From contig NC_087065.1 in assembly GCF_963678635.1 (NCBI RefSeq), forward strand, positions 78,848,119-78,912,118: a stretch of DNA of 64,000 nt, read 5' to 3'. This document shows, piece by piece, positions 7,169-17,984 of this stretch. A model generated the notes under the pieces. That model was not told where the DNA came from. It was given only the letters and a program-made list of their open reading frames with translations, and made no database searches. The stretch's first letter is position 1, and every line of letters starts with the position of its first letter. This DNA is from Symsagittifera roscoffensis. Taxonomy: Eukaryota; Xenacoelomorpha; Acoela; Convolutidae. The position numbers were made by a program, and so were the translations under genes.

Positions 7169-10147
7169 TTGGCGAATGAGCCTGGATTGGGAAGTTCTAG
7201 GACCTACCAACCTGGTGAGATGCCTATGCCCTCCAAACCCAAACCTGGGTTGACGAGGATGCATCGGGAGATGAACAGCGAGGCGACCTCGTCTGGTTCA
7301 CCACTGAGAGCAGCTGTGCCACCAAAAAGGGCGAAAGTAGCACAGAAAGTTCAGACGAACCAAACCATGCAAGATCTGGATGAGATGAACGATGAACTGA
7401 AAAGTACGAAGAAGCAGCTGGACGAGATGACCAAAAGTATGCTCCAGATGGAGGAAGATCGGGACATGTGGAGAAAGTTGTTTGAAGATTGCAACAAAAA
7501 GCAAGGTCAAGAGATTGAGCGCTTGAGGCAGGACTACAAAGAGCAATCGGAGCAGATGGCGTTGACAACGGCCGTGGAGAAAGTGATACCTGCAAGGGAT
7601 ATTCCTCGTGGGCAGTCCCCGATGGAGCTCTTGACGCCTCGAGAAATGAGTCAAACAACGGAGACACGACTCCCAGTAGAGACAAATCGAGTAACGATCC
7701 CGGATCCTAGTGACACCTTGGGTGACCCCGTCGTGGAACAGACAGTGAGGCAGCTGATAGAGATAGCTGGACGACTGGTCGCTAACAAGAATGCGCCAGG
7801 TTCCGGGTTGACTGCACCCTATGGAACGATTGACGACACGGGCAGAGTGCGACTCTCCCAGACCGTGATCAGACAGGGGATAAGTGGCGTGAAACCACTC
7901 ATGGGGAGCTCGAGAATCCCAGAGAGGAAAGTACGGAAGATGCCAGCGAAGAAAGTGTCTCGCATAATAGACGTGCAAAAGAATAATCAATTGAAATATA
8001 ATTTCACGGGAGTTCCGGAGACAGATCCGAGGGCCTGCTTCAACCGAGCTACTTGGAGCCCGGCTGTAAACCTGCAGCAACCACCACTCGGGACATCTCA
8101 TCTGATACTAGGAGACAGCTTGGTCAGAGTGCTGTCTAATTTGAGGACCTCGTGGGTCACCACGGTGATGGCCTTTGGAGGCGCGACGATAGCCCAATTA
8201 TATCGGATGGTGGAACTGATGAATCCAGGGAGGATTCCCAATGTGATGATCTTAGTTGGGACGAATGACATCTCCAGACGTTCAGATGAGCAGGAAGCAC
8301 TATGGGAGTCAATGATGGTGTGTTTGCTTAAGACCGTCTGGCAGAAATTCAATTGCGCGGTACTGACCGTTTGCACTGTGCCAATGAATACGAGAAGCCT
8401 GAAAGCATCAGGAAGAAGGCACAACGAGGGAGTCGTCAGGTGGAATAACATCCTGAGGAACCTCGCAAGTCGAAACGCCGGAAGAATGATCCTCATGGAC
8501 ATCAAACATGAGTTGAGAGCTATGGATCAGGCCAGACTGACCACGGACGGCATCCACTTCGACAGTATCGAAGGACAAGCTTGGTTGAATCGAGTGTTCC
8601 AAGAGCGGTTGGACGAGCTGGAGGCAGAACTCTTTGACACAGGAGTGCTGAAGGAGGAAGGAACAATGAGTGACGCGGTGATTACCACCTTTGTGCCTCC
8701 TAGCCTGGAAACACGCTTGGGTACGGTCCCGGCCGTCACGAACTACAGGCAACAAAGCTCCAGCGAACCAGGTCAACGGACCGACGTACAGGATCGATTG
8801 GGAGAGGCACCGATGAGGAGAACCATCCATCCTAGGAGAAGAATAGGACCTGTCAACCCAATCGAAGAGACAGCCGGCACGTCTAGATCAGACACTAGAT
8901 CGGAGACGACAAGTAACAGTCGAGAGGAGAGACGTCCGAGCAGAGGCTCGTTGATGTGGTCAAGACCCATACCGTCTCCCTGGCATATATACAAAGACGA
9001 GCTAATGAAGCTGGATCTCCAGAGAGTAAGCTTCATCGAAGATGCGAGGAGGATGCTGAATGGAGCGACGCTATCCGTCAGCAGATTGTACTCGATAACC
9101 GGCGTAGACTGGTTGATAGCCGCTAGCATAAATTTCAGCTCCACGACGGCCTTGAGATTTGCTGACTTGGAGGGACTGCCCTCTAACAACATGATGGGAC
9201 CAGTGAATGCGAGACCATTGCAAGATGTGAGGTTGAATCATGATGAGGGGAATCGTGAAGAGAGACCAGGAAGATTCCCGACGACGAGAGCGCCGATTGG
9301 ACAACACGTGAAGATATTCAGGCAGCTGACGACACCCCCTGGTCATGTGAAGGAAAGAGTATACCCAAAACTAGTGAACCAAGATGGCGATGCCCAAAGA
9401 TATGGCGGATTGACAGCGATAAAGAAAGATGAGACCATCTTCGCCGCCTACGACAAGGCAGAAATGAGGAAGGCCAAGATTATGGTAGTAGCGAATTCAG
9501 AGTTCATGTACAACTCCAAGTCTTTGTTTTGGCCGGACGTCATAATGTTGGCAGAGGTCGACTTAGACTTACTGCAATCGATATCTTTGGCTATAGGTGT
9601 GCAAAAGCAGACGGACATGAACCCAATTACGATTGTGTTTGCTGGCATCAATGACCATCTACACAGTAGAGGTTTTCTGAGCAGACTCAGATATCCTACA
9701 ACAGCAGAAAACGCTGTATGGCCAGCGATAAAAGATATCCTTGAGTCGATGGGTGAAGTGGTGGACGCGACGAAGGAGGGGTCATTCAATAAAGTGACAC
9801 TGAGAGTAGTATTCGCGTTGTCTCCGGGATATGCACATCTCCCGGATGGACTGAAATTTGTGTATGCGATTGTGGCCTTACTTTCGGAAGGAAAATATGA
9901 TGTGATCATATCAGCCCCGAATCGCATGATAGAGATGGAGAACCTGAGGCCACTAAAGGCTGAACTGCCTGCAGTGTGGTCAGATATCTCAAACGCGATG
10001 AGAGGATTCAAGGACCATGCGCTACACATGTTAGTGTTGGACGAGGTGCTGGGGTTGGAACTGTCCAATTTCAGTCGACAACTCAAACTGAAACCGGGAA
10101 TAGACGACGACCATCGAGTGATCGCGGCAATGTCCAACGACTTATAG
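7169..10147 (+). CDS. Coiled-coil protein with two SGNH-hydrolase-like domains (retrotransposon ORF)
   Basis: This 992-codon frame begins at TTG; the nearest in-frame ATG is about 17 codons in, and the likely real N-terminus is the frame starting at 6889. Residues about 65-140 are a charged coiled coil. Domain 1 (about 310-490) has all four SGNH blocks: GDS with Ser317, the Gly pair 337-338, GTND with Asn366 and DGIH with Asp460/His463, so an active esterase-like fold is plausible. Domain 2 (about 765-960) seems a degenerate repeat of the fold: VVANSEF (Ser777) replaces GDS and FAGIND (Asn828) matches the GxND block, but the Asp/His pair is not evident. SGNH esterases are known in ORF1 of CR1-like LINEs; their role in gypsy-like elements is unclear. 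The stop codon is supplied by the junction with the TTAGGG array, so the true C-terminus is lost. Confidence 0.75.
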   Translation: MANEPGLGSSRTYQPGEMPMPSKPKPGLTRMHREMNSEATSSGSPLRAAVPPKRAKVAQKVQTNQTMQDLDEMNDELKSTKKQLDEMTKSMLQMEEDRDMWRKLFEDCNKKQGQEIERLRQDYKEQSEQMALTTAVEKVIPARDIPRGQSPMELLTPREMSQTTETRLPVETNRVTIPDPSDTLGDPVVEQTVRQLIEIAGRLVANKNAPGSGLTAPYGTIDDTGRVRLSQTVIRQGISGVKPLMGSSRIPERKVRKMPAKKVSRIIDVQKNNQLKYNFTGVPETDPRACFNRATWSPAVNLQQPPLGTSHLILGDSLVRVLSNLRTSWVTTVMAFGGATIAQLYRMVELMNPGRIPNVMILVGTNDISRRSDEQEALWESMMVCLLKTVWQKFNCAVLTVCTVPMNTRSLKASGRRHNEGVVRWNNILRNLASRNAGRMILMDIKHELRAMDQARLTTDGIHFDSIEGQAWLNRVFQERLDELEAELFDTGVLKEEGTMSDAVITTFVPPSLETRLGTVPAVTNYRQQSSSEPGQRTDVQDRLGEAPMRRTIHPRRRIGPVNPIEETAGTSRSDTRSETTSNSREERRPSRGSLMWSRPIPSPWHIYKDELMKLDLQRVSFIEDARRMLNGATLSVSRLYSITGVDWLIAASINFSSTTALRFADLEGLPSNNMMGPVNARPLQDVRLNHDEGNREERPGRFPTTRAPIGQHVKIFRQLTTPPGHVKERVYPKLVNQDGDAQRYGGLTAIKKDETIFAAYDKAEMRKAKIMVVANSEFMYNSKSLFWPDVIMLAEVDLDLLQSISLAIGVQKQTDMNPITIVFAGINDHLHSRGFLSRLRYPTTAENAVWPAIKDILESMGEVVDATKEGSFNKVTLRVVFALSPGYAHLPDGLKFVYAIVALLSEGKYDVIISAPNRMIEMENLRPLKAELPAVWSDISNAMRGFKDHALHMLVLDEVLGLELSNFSRQLKLKPGIDDDHRVIAAMSNDL

Positions 10148-11056
10148 GGTTAGGGTTAGGGTTAGGGTTAGGGTTAGGGTTAGGGTTAGGGTTAGGGTTA
10201 GGGTTAGGGTTAGGGTTAGGGTTAGGGTTAGGGTTAGGGTTAGGGTTAGGGTTAGGGTTAGGGTTAGGGTTAGGGTTAGGGTTAGGGTTAGGGTTAGGGT
10301 TAGGGTTAGGGTTAGGGTTAGGGTTAGGGTTAGGGTTAGGGTTAGGGTTAGGGTTAGGGTTAGGGTTAGGGTTAGGGTTAGGGTTAGGGTTAGGGTTAGG
10401 GTTAGGGTTAGGGTTAGGGTTAGGGTTAGGGTTAGGGTTAGGGTTAGGGTTAGGGTTAGGGTTAGGGTTAGGGTTAGGGTTAGGGTTAGGGTTAGGGTTA
10501 GGGTTAGGGTTAGGGTTAGGGTTAGGGTTAGGGTTAGGGTTAGGGTTAGGGTTAGGGTTAGGGTTAGGGTTAGGGTTAGGGTTAGGGTTAGGGTTAGGGT
10601 TAGGGTTAGGGTTAGGGTTAGGGTTAGGGTTAGGGTTAGGGTTAGGGTTAGGGTTAGGGTTAGGGTTAGGGTTAGGGTTAGGGTTAGGGTTAGGGTTAGG
10701 GTTAGGGTTAGGGTTAGGGTTAGGGTTAGGGTTAGGGTTAGGGTTAGGGTTAGGGTTAGGGTTAGGGTTAGGGTTAGGGTTAGGGTTAGGGTTAGGGTTA
10801 GGGTTAGGGTTAGGGTTAGGGTTAGGGTTAGGGTTAGGGTTAGGGTTAGGGTTAGGGTTAGGGTTAGGGTTAGGGTTAGGGTTAGGGTTAGGGTTAGGGT
10901 TAGGGTTAGGGTTAGGGTTAGGGTTAGGGTTAGGGTTAGGGTTAGGGTTAGGGTTAGGGTTAGGGTTAGGGTTAGGGTTAGGGTTAGGGTTAGGGTTAGG
11001 GTTAGGGTTAGGGTTAGGGTTAGGGTTAGGGTTAGGGTTAGGGTTAGGGTTAGGGT
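10145..11056 (+). repeat. Interstitial TTAGGG array A1
   Basis: About 152 perfect TTAGGG units with the G-rich strand on +. The left edge abuts the retrotransposon ORF (AACGACTTA then TAGGG). The right edge is GGGT then CCTACCC, the alpha1 terminus. I see no variant unit. The dipeptide ORFs in this and the other arrays are meaningless. Confidence 0.99.
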
Positions 11057-11250
11057 CCTACCCAAGTCGTTTTCTGAGTAGGGCCGTTTTCAAAAAACGA
11101 CTTTGTGCGGGATTTTATATACTCAGAAAACGATCGCAGAAAACGACTCGGTCTGACTGTTCTCAGAAAACGACTTCAAAAAACGACTTAGGGTCAGACC
11201 CTAGTGTTAGGGTCAGAAAATGGCAGAGTTTTTTCAAAAAACGACTTGGG
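11057..11250 (+). repeat. Alpha1 left terminus: TIR, hairpin and tag cluster
   Basis: AAGTCGTTTT (11064-11073) pairs with AAAACGACTT (11094-11103) as a 10-bp hairpin. Direct copies of CAGAAAACGACTT or CAAAAAACGACTT follow near 11123, 11137, 11164, 11177 and 11235. Repeated subterminal motifs that match the TIR are typical transposase-binding arrangements in hAT-, P- and Mutator-like elements; here that role is inferred. Confidence 0.85.
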
Positions 11251-12004
11251 GTCAAAAAAACCAAAAAACAGCTAAATTGGTCAGAATATCATAGGAAAAC
11301 CGGTAGAAGTTATGAAAATTGGTCTGAAACCCCAAAAAACGTCAAAAAACCCAGAGAAACGATCAAAAACACCAAAACCACCAAAAATACGAATAAAAAC
11401 GTAAAACACGTAAATTGGTCAAAAATTAAGAGGAAAACTGCCAAAAGTATGAAAATTGGTCTGAAACACCAAATTGTACCAAAATACTCAGGGGAACCAC
11501 CAAAACATCAAAAATACCAAAAATAGCGAAAACAAGTAAGGTCGTTATGAAAAATTAGGGAAATAACCAAAAATGGTCTCTAAATACAAAAAAAGCCCAA
11601 AAAACCAGAAAACTCAAAAAAACCGCTTATATCATTGAAAAAAAAGCTGAAAGCAATAAAAATTGGTCTGAAACCCCAGAAAACGTCAAAACCCTCAGAG
11701 AAACAGTCTAAAACACCAAAATCACCAAAAATACGAAAAAAAACGTGAAACCCGTAAATTGGTCAAAAATCATGAGAAAAACTGCTAAAAGTATGAAAAT
11801 TGGTCTGAAACCCCAAAATGTAAGAAATTACTCAATGGAACCATCAAAAAATTTAAGAAACCGAGAATAACGAAAACAAATAAAGTCGTTATCAAAAAAT
11901 ATGGAAAAAACCAAAAACGGTCTCTAACACCAAAAAAAGCTGTCTCCAACACCAAAAAAAATCAAAAAACACAAAAAACCGCTTAAATCATGAAAAAAAA
12001 CTGG
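11251..12004 (+). repeat. Alpha1 left-arm tandem repeats (~342 bp period)
   Basis: Two to two and a half degenerate units with strongly A+C-biased + strand and recurring phrases such as TTGGTCTGAAACCCC (11316 and 11658). No gene is visible; the long open frame here only continues the frame of the telomeric array. Confidence 0.75.
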
Positions 12005-15000
12005 AAGTTATGAACATTGTTTTTGTTTGCGCTTGAATATAGAACCATATATGTGTTTATCAGACAAGTCAGGGCCGGGAAGAGTCATTGAGCGTTTATT
12101 CAGACAATAACAACGTCGTTTCAAGAGGAAAGTTTTTTTGAAATGGCTCAAAAATCACCAAATTACCCGATTTCTTCCTGAAAACCCGTTTTTTGATCAT
12201 TTTTTTCCCTCTGGGTCTCTACATAGGTCCTTTTTTGAGTTTATTGGTAATCTGAGACAAAGAGAGCCTCAGTGAGCTTCGTTGCAAACAAAAATATCAA
12301 AGTTATATAGGGAAAATTGTTTGTCTAAATCGAAGTTAGTATTCACTTTATAAAATAATAAAAAAACACAAGTGTAATGAACTTCGGTTAAAAATTTACT
12401 TTCTCCCATAAAACTTAAATTTTACTAACTGATACTAAGCAGAGTAATTTTGTGCCGACAGGGAATACTTTAAATACGAAATTATATGATGATTAAATTG
12501 CTCAGAACTTGGTAACTGGCTTTCTCCTTAAGCAACCTATTTTTGTGAACATTCTTTTTTCTTGAGCTTCAATATAGAAATATATATATCTATTTACCAG
12601 AGCTGCCAGGGCTGGAAAGTGTCGATGAGCGTATATTTGGACAATAAAAACGTCATTTCAAGAGGAAAGTTTTTTTGAAATGGCTCAAAAACCACCAAAT
12701 TACTCGATTTCTTCCTAAAAAACCGTTTCTTGATCAATTTTTTTATCTCTGGGTCTCTATATAGGTTCTTTTTTGAGTTTATTGGTAATCTGAGACCAAA
12801 GTAGCCTCAATGAGCTTCGTTGCAGACAAAAATATCAAAGTTATATAGGGAAAATTGTTTTTCTAAATTGAAGTTGGTATTCACTTTATAAAATAATAAA
12901 AAAACACAAGTGTAATGAGCTTCGGTTAAATTTTTTTTTCTCCCATAAAACTTAATTTTTTTTGTCTGATACTAAGCATAGTAGTTTTGTGCCGACAGGG
13001 AATACTTTAAATACGAAATTATACGATGATTTAATTGCTCAGAACTTGGTAACTGGCTTTCTCCTTAAGCAATCTAATTTTGTGAACATTGTTTTTTCTT
13101 GAGCTTCAATATAGAACCATATATGTGTTTATCAGAGCTGTCAGGGCCGGAAAAAGTCCATGGGCGTACATTCGGACAATAAAAACGTCCTTTCAAGAGG
13201 AAAGTTTTTTTGAAATGGCTCAAAAACCACCAAATTACTCGTTTTCTTCCTGAAAACCCGTTTTCTGATCATTTTTTCCCATCTTTATCTCTATATAGGT
13301 CCTTTTTTGAGTTTATTGGTAATCTGAGACCATGATAGCGTCAATGCGCTTTGTTGCAGACAAAAATATCAAAGTTAAATAAGGAAAATTGTTTGTCTAA
13401 ATCGAAGTTAGTATTCACTTCATAAAATATTAAAAAAGCTTAAGTGTAATGAACTTCGGTTAAAAAATTTTTTTCTCCAATAAAACTTAAATTTTACTGT
13501 CTGATACTAAGCATAGTATTTTTGTGCTGACAGGGAATACTTTAAATACGAAATTATACGATGATTTAATTGCTCAGAACTTGGTAACTGGCTTTCTCCT
13601 TAAGCAATCTAATTTTGTGAACATTGTTTTTTCTTGAGCTTCAATATAGAACCACATATGTGTTTATCAGAGCTGTCAGGGCCGGAAAAAGTCAATGGGC
13701 GTACATTCGGACAATAAAAACGTCATTTCAAGAGGAAAGTTTTTTTGAAATGGCTCTAAAACCACCAAACTACTCGATTTCTTCCTGAAAACCCGTTTTC
13801 TGATCATTTTTTCCCATCTGTATCTCTATATAGGTCCTTTTTTGAGTTTATTGGTAATCTGAGACCATGATAGCGTCAATGAGCTTTGTTGCAGACAAAA
13901 ATATCAAAGTTAAATGAGGAAAATTGTTTGTCTAAATATAAGTTAGTATTCACTTTATAAAATATTAAAAAAAAAACAAGTGTAATGAACTTCGGTTAAA
14001 AAGTTTTTTTTCTCCAATAAAACTTAAATTTTACTGTCTGATACTAAGCATAGTATATTTGTGCCGACAGGGAATACTTTAAATACGAAATTATACGATG
14101 ATTTAATTGCTCAGAACTTGGTAACTGGCTTTCTCCTTAAGCAATCTAATTTTGTGAACATTGTTTTTTCTTGAGCTTCAATATAGAACTATATATGTGT
14201 TTATCAGAGCTGTCAGGGCCGGAAAAAGTCAATGGGCGTACATTCGGACAATAAAACCGTCATTTCAAGAGGATAGTTTTTTGAAATGGCTCAAAAACCA
14301 CCAAATTACTCGATTTCTTCCTGAAAACCCGTTTTCTGATCATTGTTTCCCATCTGTATCTCTATATAGGTCCTTTTTTGAGTTTATTGTTAATCTGAGA
14401 CCATGATTGAGCTTTGTTGCAGACAAAAATATCAAAGTTATATAAGGAAAATTGTTTGACTAAATCGAAGTTAGTATTCACTTTAGAAAATAACAAAAAA
14501 ACACAAGTGATATGAACTTCAGTTAAAAAATTTTTTTCTCCCATAAAACTTAAATTTTACTGTCTCATACTAAGCATAGTAATTTTGTGCCGACAGGGAA
14601 TACTTTAAATACGAAATTATACGATAATTTAATTGCTCAGAACTTAGTAACTGGCTTTCTCCTTAAGCAACCTAATTTTGTGAACATTGTTTTTTCTTGA
14701 GCTTCAATATAGAACCACATATGTGTTTATCAGAGCTGTCAGGGCCGGAAAGAGTCAATGAACGTACATTCGGACAATGAAAACGTCATTTCAAGAGAAA
14801 AGTTTTTTTGAAATGGCTCAAAAACCACCAAATTACTTGATTTCTTCCTAAAAACCCGTTTTCTGATCAATTTTTTTCCTCTGGGTCTACATATAGGTCC
14901 TTTTTTGAGTTTAATGGTAATCTGAGACCAAAATAGCGTCACTGAACTTCGTTGCAGACAGAAATATCAAAGTTATATAGGGAAAATTGTTTGTCTAAAT

Positions 15001-15530
15001 CGAAGTTAGTATTCACTTTATAAAATATTAAAAAACCACAAGTGTAGTGAACTTCGGTTAAAAAAATTTTTTCTCCCATAAAACTCAAATTTTACTGGCT
15101 GATACTAAGCATAGTATTTTTTTTTCCGACAGGGAGTACTTTAAATACGATTTTATACGATGATTTAATTGCTCAGAACTTGCTATATGGCTTTCTCCTT
15201 AAGAAACCTAATTTTAAGAACAATGTTTTTTTTGAGCTTCAATGTAGAACCATATATGTGATTATCAGATTTGCCAGGGCTAGAAAGAGCAGTTGAGCGT
15301 ATATTGGGACAATAACCACGTCAATTCAGGAGGAAAATTGTTTTGAAATGGCTCAAAAATCATCAAATTACCCGATTTCTTCTTAAAAACCCATTTTCTG
15401 ATCAGCTTTTTTTCCTCTGGATCTCTGTTTATTCCCTTTTTTGAATTTATCGGTAATCTGAGACCAAAACAGCGTCAAAAAGTTTGTGTGTGCTGAACAG
15501 GGAACATTTTAAATACAAAATTTTACGATG
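12005..15530 (+). repeat. ~535-bp satellite array in alpha1 (7 units)
   Basis: Unit landmarks (GAACATTG-like, just before TTGAGCTTCAATATAGAAC) fall at 12012, 12547, 13084, 13619, 14156, 14682 and 15218, giving spacings of 526-537. Units share conserved phrases such as CGACAGGGAATACTTTAAA and TGGCTTTCTCCTTAAG. Small ORFs of 60-81 residues inside are not conserved frames. No tRNA-like or polymerase III box was recognised. Confidence 0.95.
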
Positions 15531-17040
15531 GTAGTGTTTTGGAAAAATGAAATATTCAAAAACATCACATAAACCGTAAAAATCGCATTTGACCCAAGTT
15601 CAAATTTGAGCTGTTTAGCAGAATTGAAAATTATTATCATTAGCATTCCTGAAGAGCTCTAACAAAGTATGAGGCAGATATAGACTGACTTTTTCTGGTT
15701 CAAAACGCTAACTATCTAACCCTAGGGAAAAACCTAACCCTAATTTCAATTTTACTCTTAAAAAATGTAATTCGAGATTAAGATCAGACTTTCCTTCAGC
15801 TTTAAGTTTTGGTCACAATTTTTGTATATTCTACTACTTAATAAGTAACATTCGACCTCAATTGTGCCAAGTTGGCCGTTATACTCGAAAAAAAAGGTGT
15901 TTCCAATGATTTTAAAAGTTTTGAAAGCGTTTTTCCTAAAAATCAGTTTTCGTGAAATATAGGCATTTTTACCCAATTTTTCGGAAGACTGTCATCATGA
16001 GCGCTACTAGGGCTGAATACCCAACTTGTGTAGAGCTCTCATGCTCAATTTTGTGCATGTGATCCAATTGGGTGCAAAGAAATCATCAATTGGGCCAAAT
16101 ATCGAGTTAGCCCTAACATTTGCGTTTGGCCCAAGTGAAAATTTGAGCTGCTTAGCAGAATTGAAAAATAACATATTTAGCATTCCCGGATAGCTCTGAG
16201 AAAGTCGGATGCAGATATAGACTTAGTTTTTCTGGTTCAAAACGCTAAATATCTAACCCTAGGGTAAAACCTAACCCTAATTTCGAGTTTTATACTCAAA
16301 AAACGACTTTTTCAGGGATTTTTTTTTTCAAAAATTCAATGAGCGTTTTTTTCATCCAAAAACTGTTCTGATGCAAAAAACAACATGCGCATCGTGTTCT
16401 ACGTTCAAAATTGGGTATAGGGAGGTATTTTAACAAATATGTTTATTGTGAACTTTTCTGATGTGTTATTGACTAGTTCCGAGTCGGGTTGTCAGAGTTA
16501 CTACACTTCACTGGAGATTTTTTGGTTAGGGTTAGAAAAGTTTTCGGAAAATTTTTTAAAGCATTCTATCGGTAAGTTCAGCCCAAATAATGACCAGCAC
16601 CATCGAGTTTTTGAAAATCGGAGTGTTTTTCGTTGAGAAATGATTTTTTCAAAAATTGGACCCTAACCCTAAAATTTCTGCTAGCCCTAAGTTTGGTTTT
16701 TCTCTCATAACTTTTTAAATACTTTTTCAAATCTTAAAAGCGACATATGGCTGGAAAGAACGTGGTCAGGAGATGTCAAATAAGCCCACAAACATGTCTT
16801 TGCAACAATTTGGTGAAAATTACGGCTAACCCCAAAATCGTCAAAAAACGACTTTTTCTAGCCCTAAATTTTGTAAAATGTGTTTTTTTGCAATTTTTTG
16901 GTGGGCCTGAGGTCCCAATGACCAATAAAGCTTATAAACCAAGTTTCAGTCTTTTCTGACCATGGGAACACAGTTTTTTAGGCTAGCCCCAAAAAAGTTT
17001 GGGACAGCTTGGGCCACTGTCATAAAACGACTTGGGTAGG
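15531..17040 (+). other. Alpha1 right domain
   Basis: Noncoding, AT-rich. It contains a ~175-bp direct duplication (from ~15585 and ~16121, offset 536), each copy ending in TCTAACCCTAGGG and CCTAACCCTAATTTC. The alpha tag lies in CTCAAAAAACGACTTTTTCAGGG-type sequence at 16295-16317, at the place where other families carry their own tag. A block conserved with beta and delta (GTCGGGTTGTCAGAGTTACT, near 16485) follows. It ends in the right TIR (17020-17040). Predicted ORFs of 65-72 residues here recur in alpha2 only because the DNA is duplicated. Confidence 0.7.
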
Positions 17041-17785
17041 GTTAGGGTTAGGGTTAGGGTTAGGGTTAGGGTTAGGGTTAGGGTTAGGGTTAGGGTTAGG
17101 GTTAGGGTTAGGGTTAGGGTTAGGGTTAGGGTTAGGGTTAGGGTTAGGGTTAGGGTTAGGGTTAGGGTTAGGGTTAGGGTTAGGGTTAGGGTTAGGGTTA
17201 GGGTTAGGGTTAGGGTTAGGGTTAGGGTTAGGGTTAGGGTTAGGGTTAGGGTTAGGGTTAGGGTTAGGGTTAGGGTTAGGGTTAGGGTTAGGGTTAGGGT
17301 TAGGGTTAGGGTTAGGGTTAGGGTTAGGGTTAGGGTTAGGGTTAGGGTTAGGGTTAGGGTTAGGGTTAGGGTTAGGGTTAGGGTTAGGGTTAGGGTTAGG
17401 GTTAGGGTTAGGGTTAGGGTTAGGGTTAGGGTTAGGGTTAGGGTTAGGGTTAGGGTTAGGGTTAGGGTTAGGGTTAGGGTTAGGGTTAGGGTTAGGGTTA
17501 GGGTTAGGGTTAGGGTTAGGGTTAGGGTTAGGGTTAGGGTTAGGGTTAGGGTTAGGGTTAGGGTTAGGGTTAGGGTTAGGGTTAGGGTTAGGGTTAGGGT
17601 TAGGGTTAGGGTTAGGGTTAGGGTTAGGGTTAGGGTTAGGGTTAGGGTTAGGGTTAGGGTTAGGGTTAGGGTTAGGGTTAGGGTTAGGGTTAGGGTTAGG
17701 GTTAGGGTTAGGGTTAGGGTTAGGGTTAGGGTTAGGGTTAGGGTTAGGGTTAGGGTTAGGGTTAGGGTTAGGGTTAGGGTTAGGG
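17041..17785 (+). repeat. Interstitial TTAGGG array A2
   Basis: About 124 perfect units, G-rich strand on +. It is entered from the alpha1 TIR (CTTGGGTAGG) and left through CCTTAGCCATGTC, the beta1 terminus. Confidence 0.99.
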
Positions 17786-17984
17786 CCTTAGCCATGTCAC
17801 ATTTGGACCAGGGGGAATTTCCAAATGTGACATGAGCCGGGCCAGTTTCCTGGTCCAAATGTGACATGTCTAAATGTGACATGGATTTTCCTGGTCTAAA
17901 TGTGACCCCAAATGTGACATGGGTTTAAGAGTTCGGATGGGGGGTAAGAATTTGTCCAAATGTGACATGGACCAAAAAAACCTC
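17786..17984 (+). repeat. Beta1 left terminus: hairpin and tag cluster
   Basis: CATGTCACATTTGG (17793-17806) and CCAAATGTGACATG (17821-17834) form a perfect 14-bp stem with a 14-base loop. Further tag copies start near 17855, 17870, 17897, 17908 and 17956. The arrangement matches alpha, gamma and delta although the tag differs. Confidence 0.9.

Larger units (their letters stand above)
1..10144 (+). mobile_element. Degraded Ty3/gypsy-like LTR retrotransposon, truncated at a telomeric array
   Basis: The order protease, reverse transcriptase, RNase H, then integrase with a GPF module is that of Ty3/gypsy (Metaviridae-type) pol. Downstream come a pseudo-macro-like tail, a 415-bp noncoding gap and a coiled-coil/SGNH ORF. 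The copy looks inactive: the protease lacks a recognisable DTG triad, two TAG stops (14-16 and 5574-5576) and two +1 frame changes (between 3891 and 3937, and between 7139 and 7167) interrupt the reading frames, no LTR can be recognised, and the 3' end is cut at 10144 where TTAGGG repeats begin. The left end, including any conventional gag, lies outside the window. Base composition is far less AT-rich than the rest of the window. The downstream ORF could be an env-position ORF of the same element or the 5' ORF of a second copy; I cannot decide. Confidence 0.85.
11057..17040 (+). mobile_element. Alpha1: TIR-bounded noncoding unit inside telomeric repeats
   Basis: This unit of 5984 bp lies between arrays A1 and A2. 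Its 21-bp ends (11057-11077 and 17020-17040) are inverted copies with one mismatch; the left one begins CCTACCCAAGTCGTTTTCTG. The plan is a tag hairpin and cluster, ~342-bp repeats, seven ~535-bp satellite units, a right domain and the TIR. The flanks are TTAGGG on both sides, with phase compatible with a 2- or 8-bp duplication (GT or GTTAGGGT), but the periodic target makes this undecidable. It has no coding capacity. The same unit with 12 satellite copies recurs at 48921-57586. It could be a non-autonomous DNA transposon targeting telomeres, or a module added to a former chromosome end. Confidence 0.75.

Noticed and set aside
10145-11526. Long (GL)n, (VR)n and (LT)n dipeptide ORFs over all six TTAGGG arrays
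   Set aside because: A TTAGGG hexamer has no stop in most frames, so any array gives long ORFs on both strands. The tail after A1 (11057-11526) only continues the frame into A/C-rich repeats.
12005-15530. tRNA or polymerase III gene inside the ~535-bp satellite
   Set aside because: No A-box/B-box pair or cloverleaf could be recognised by eye.
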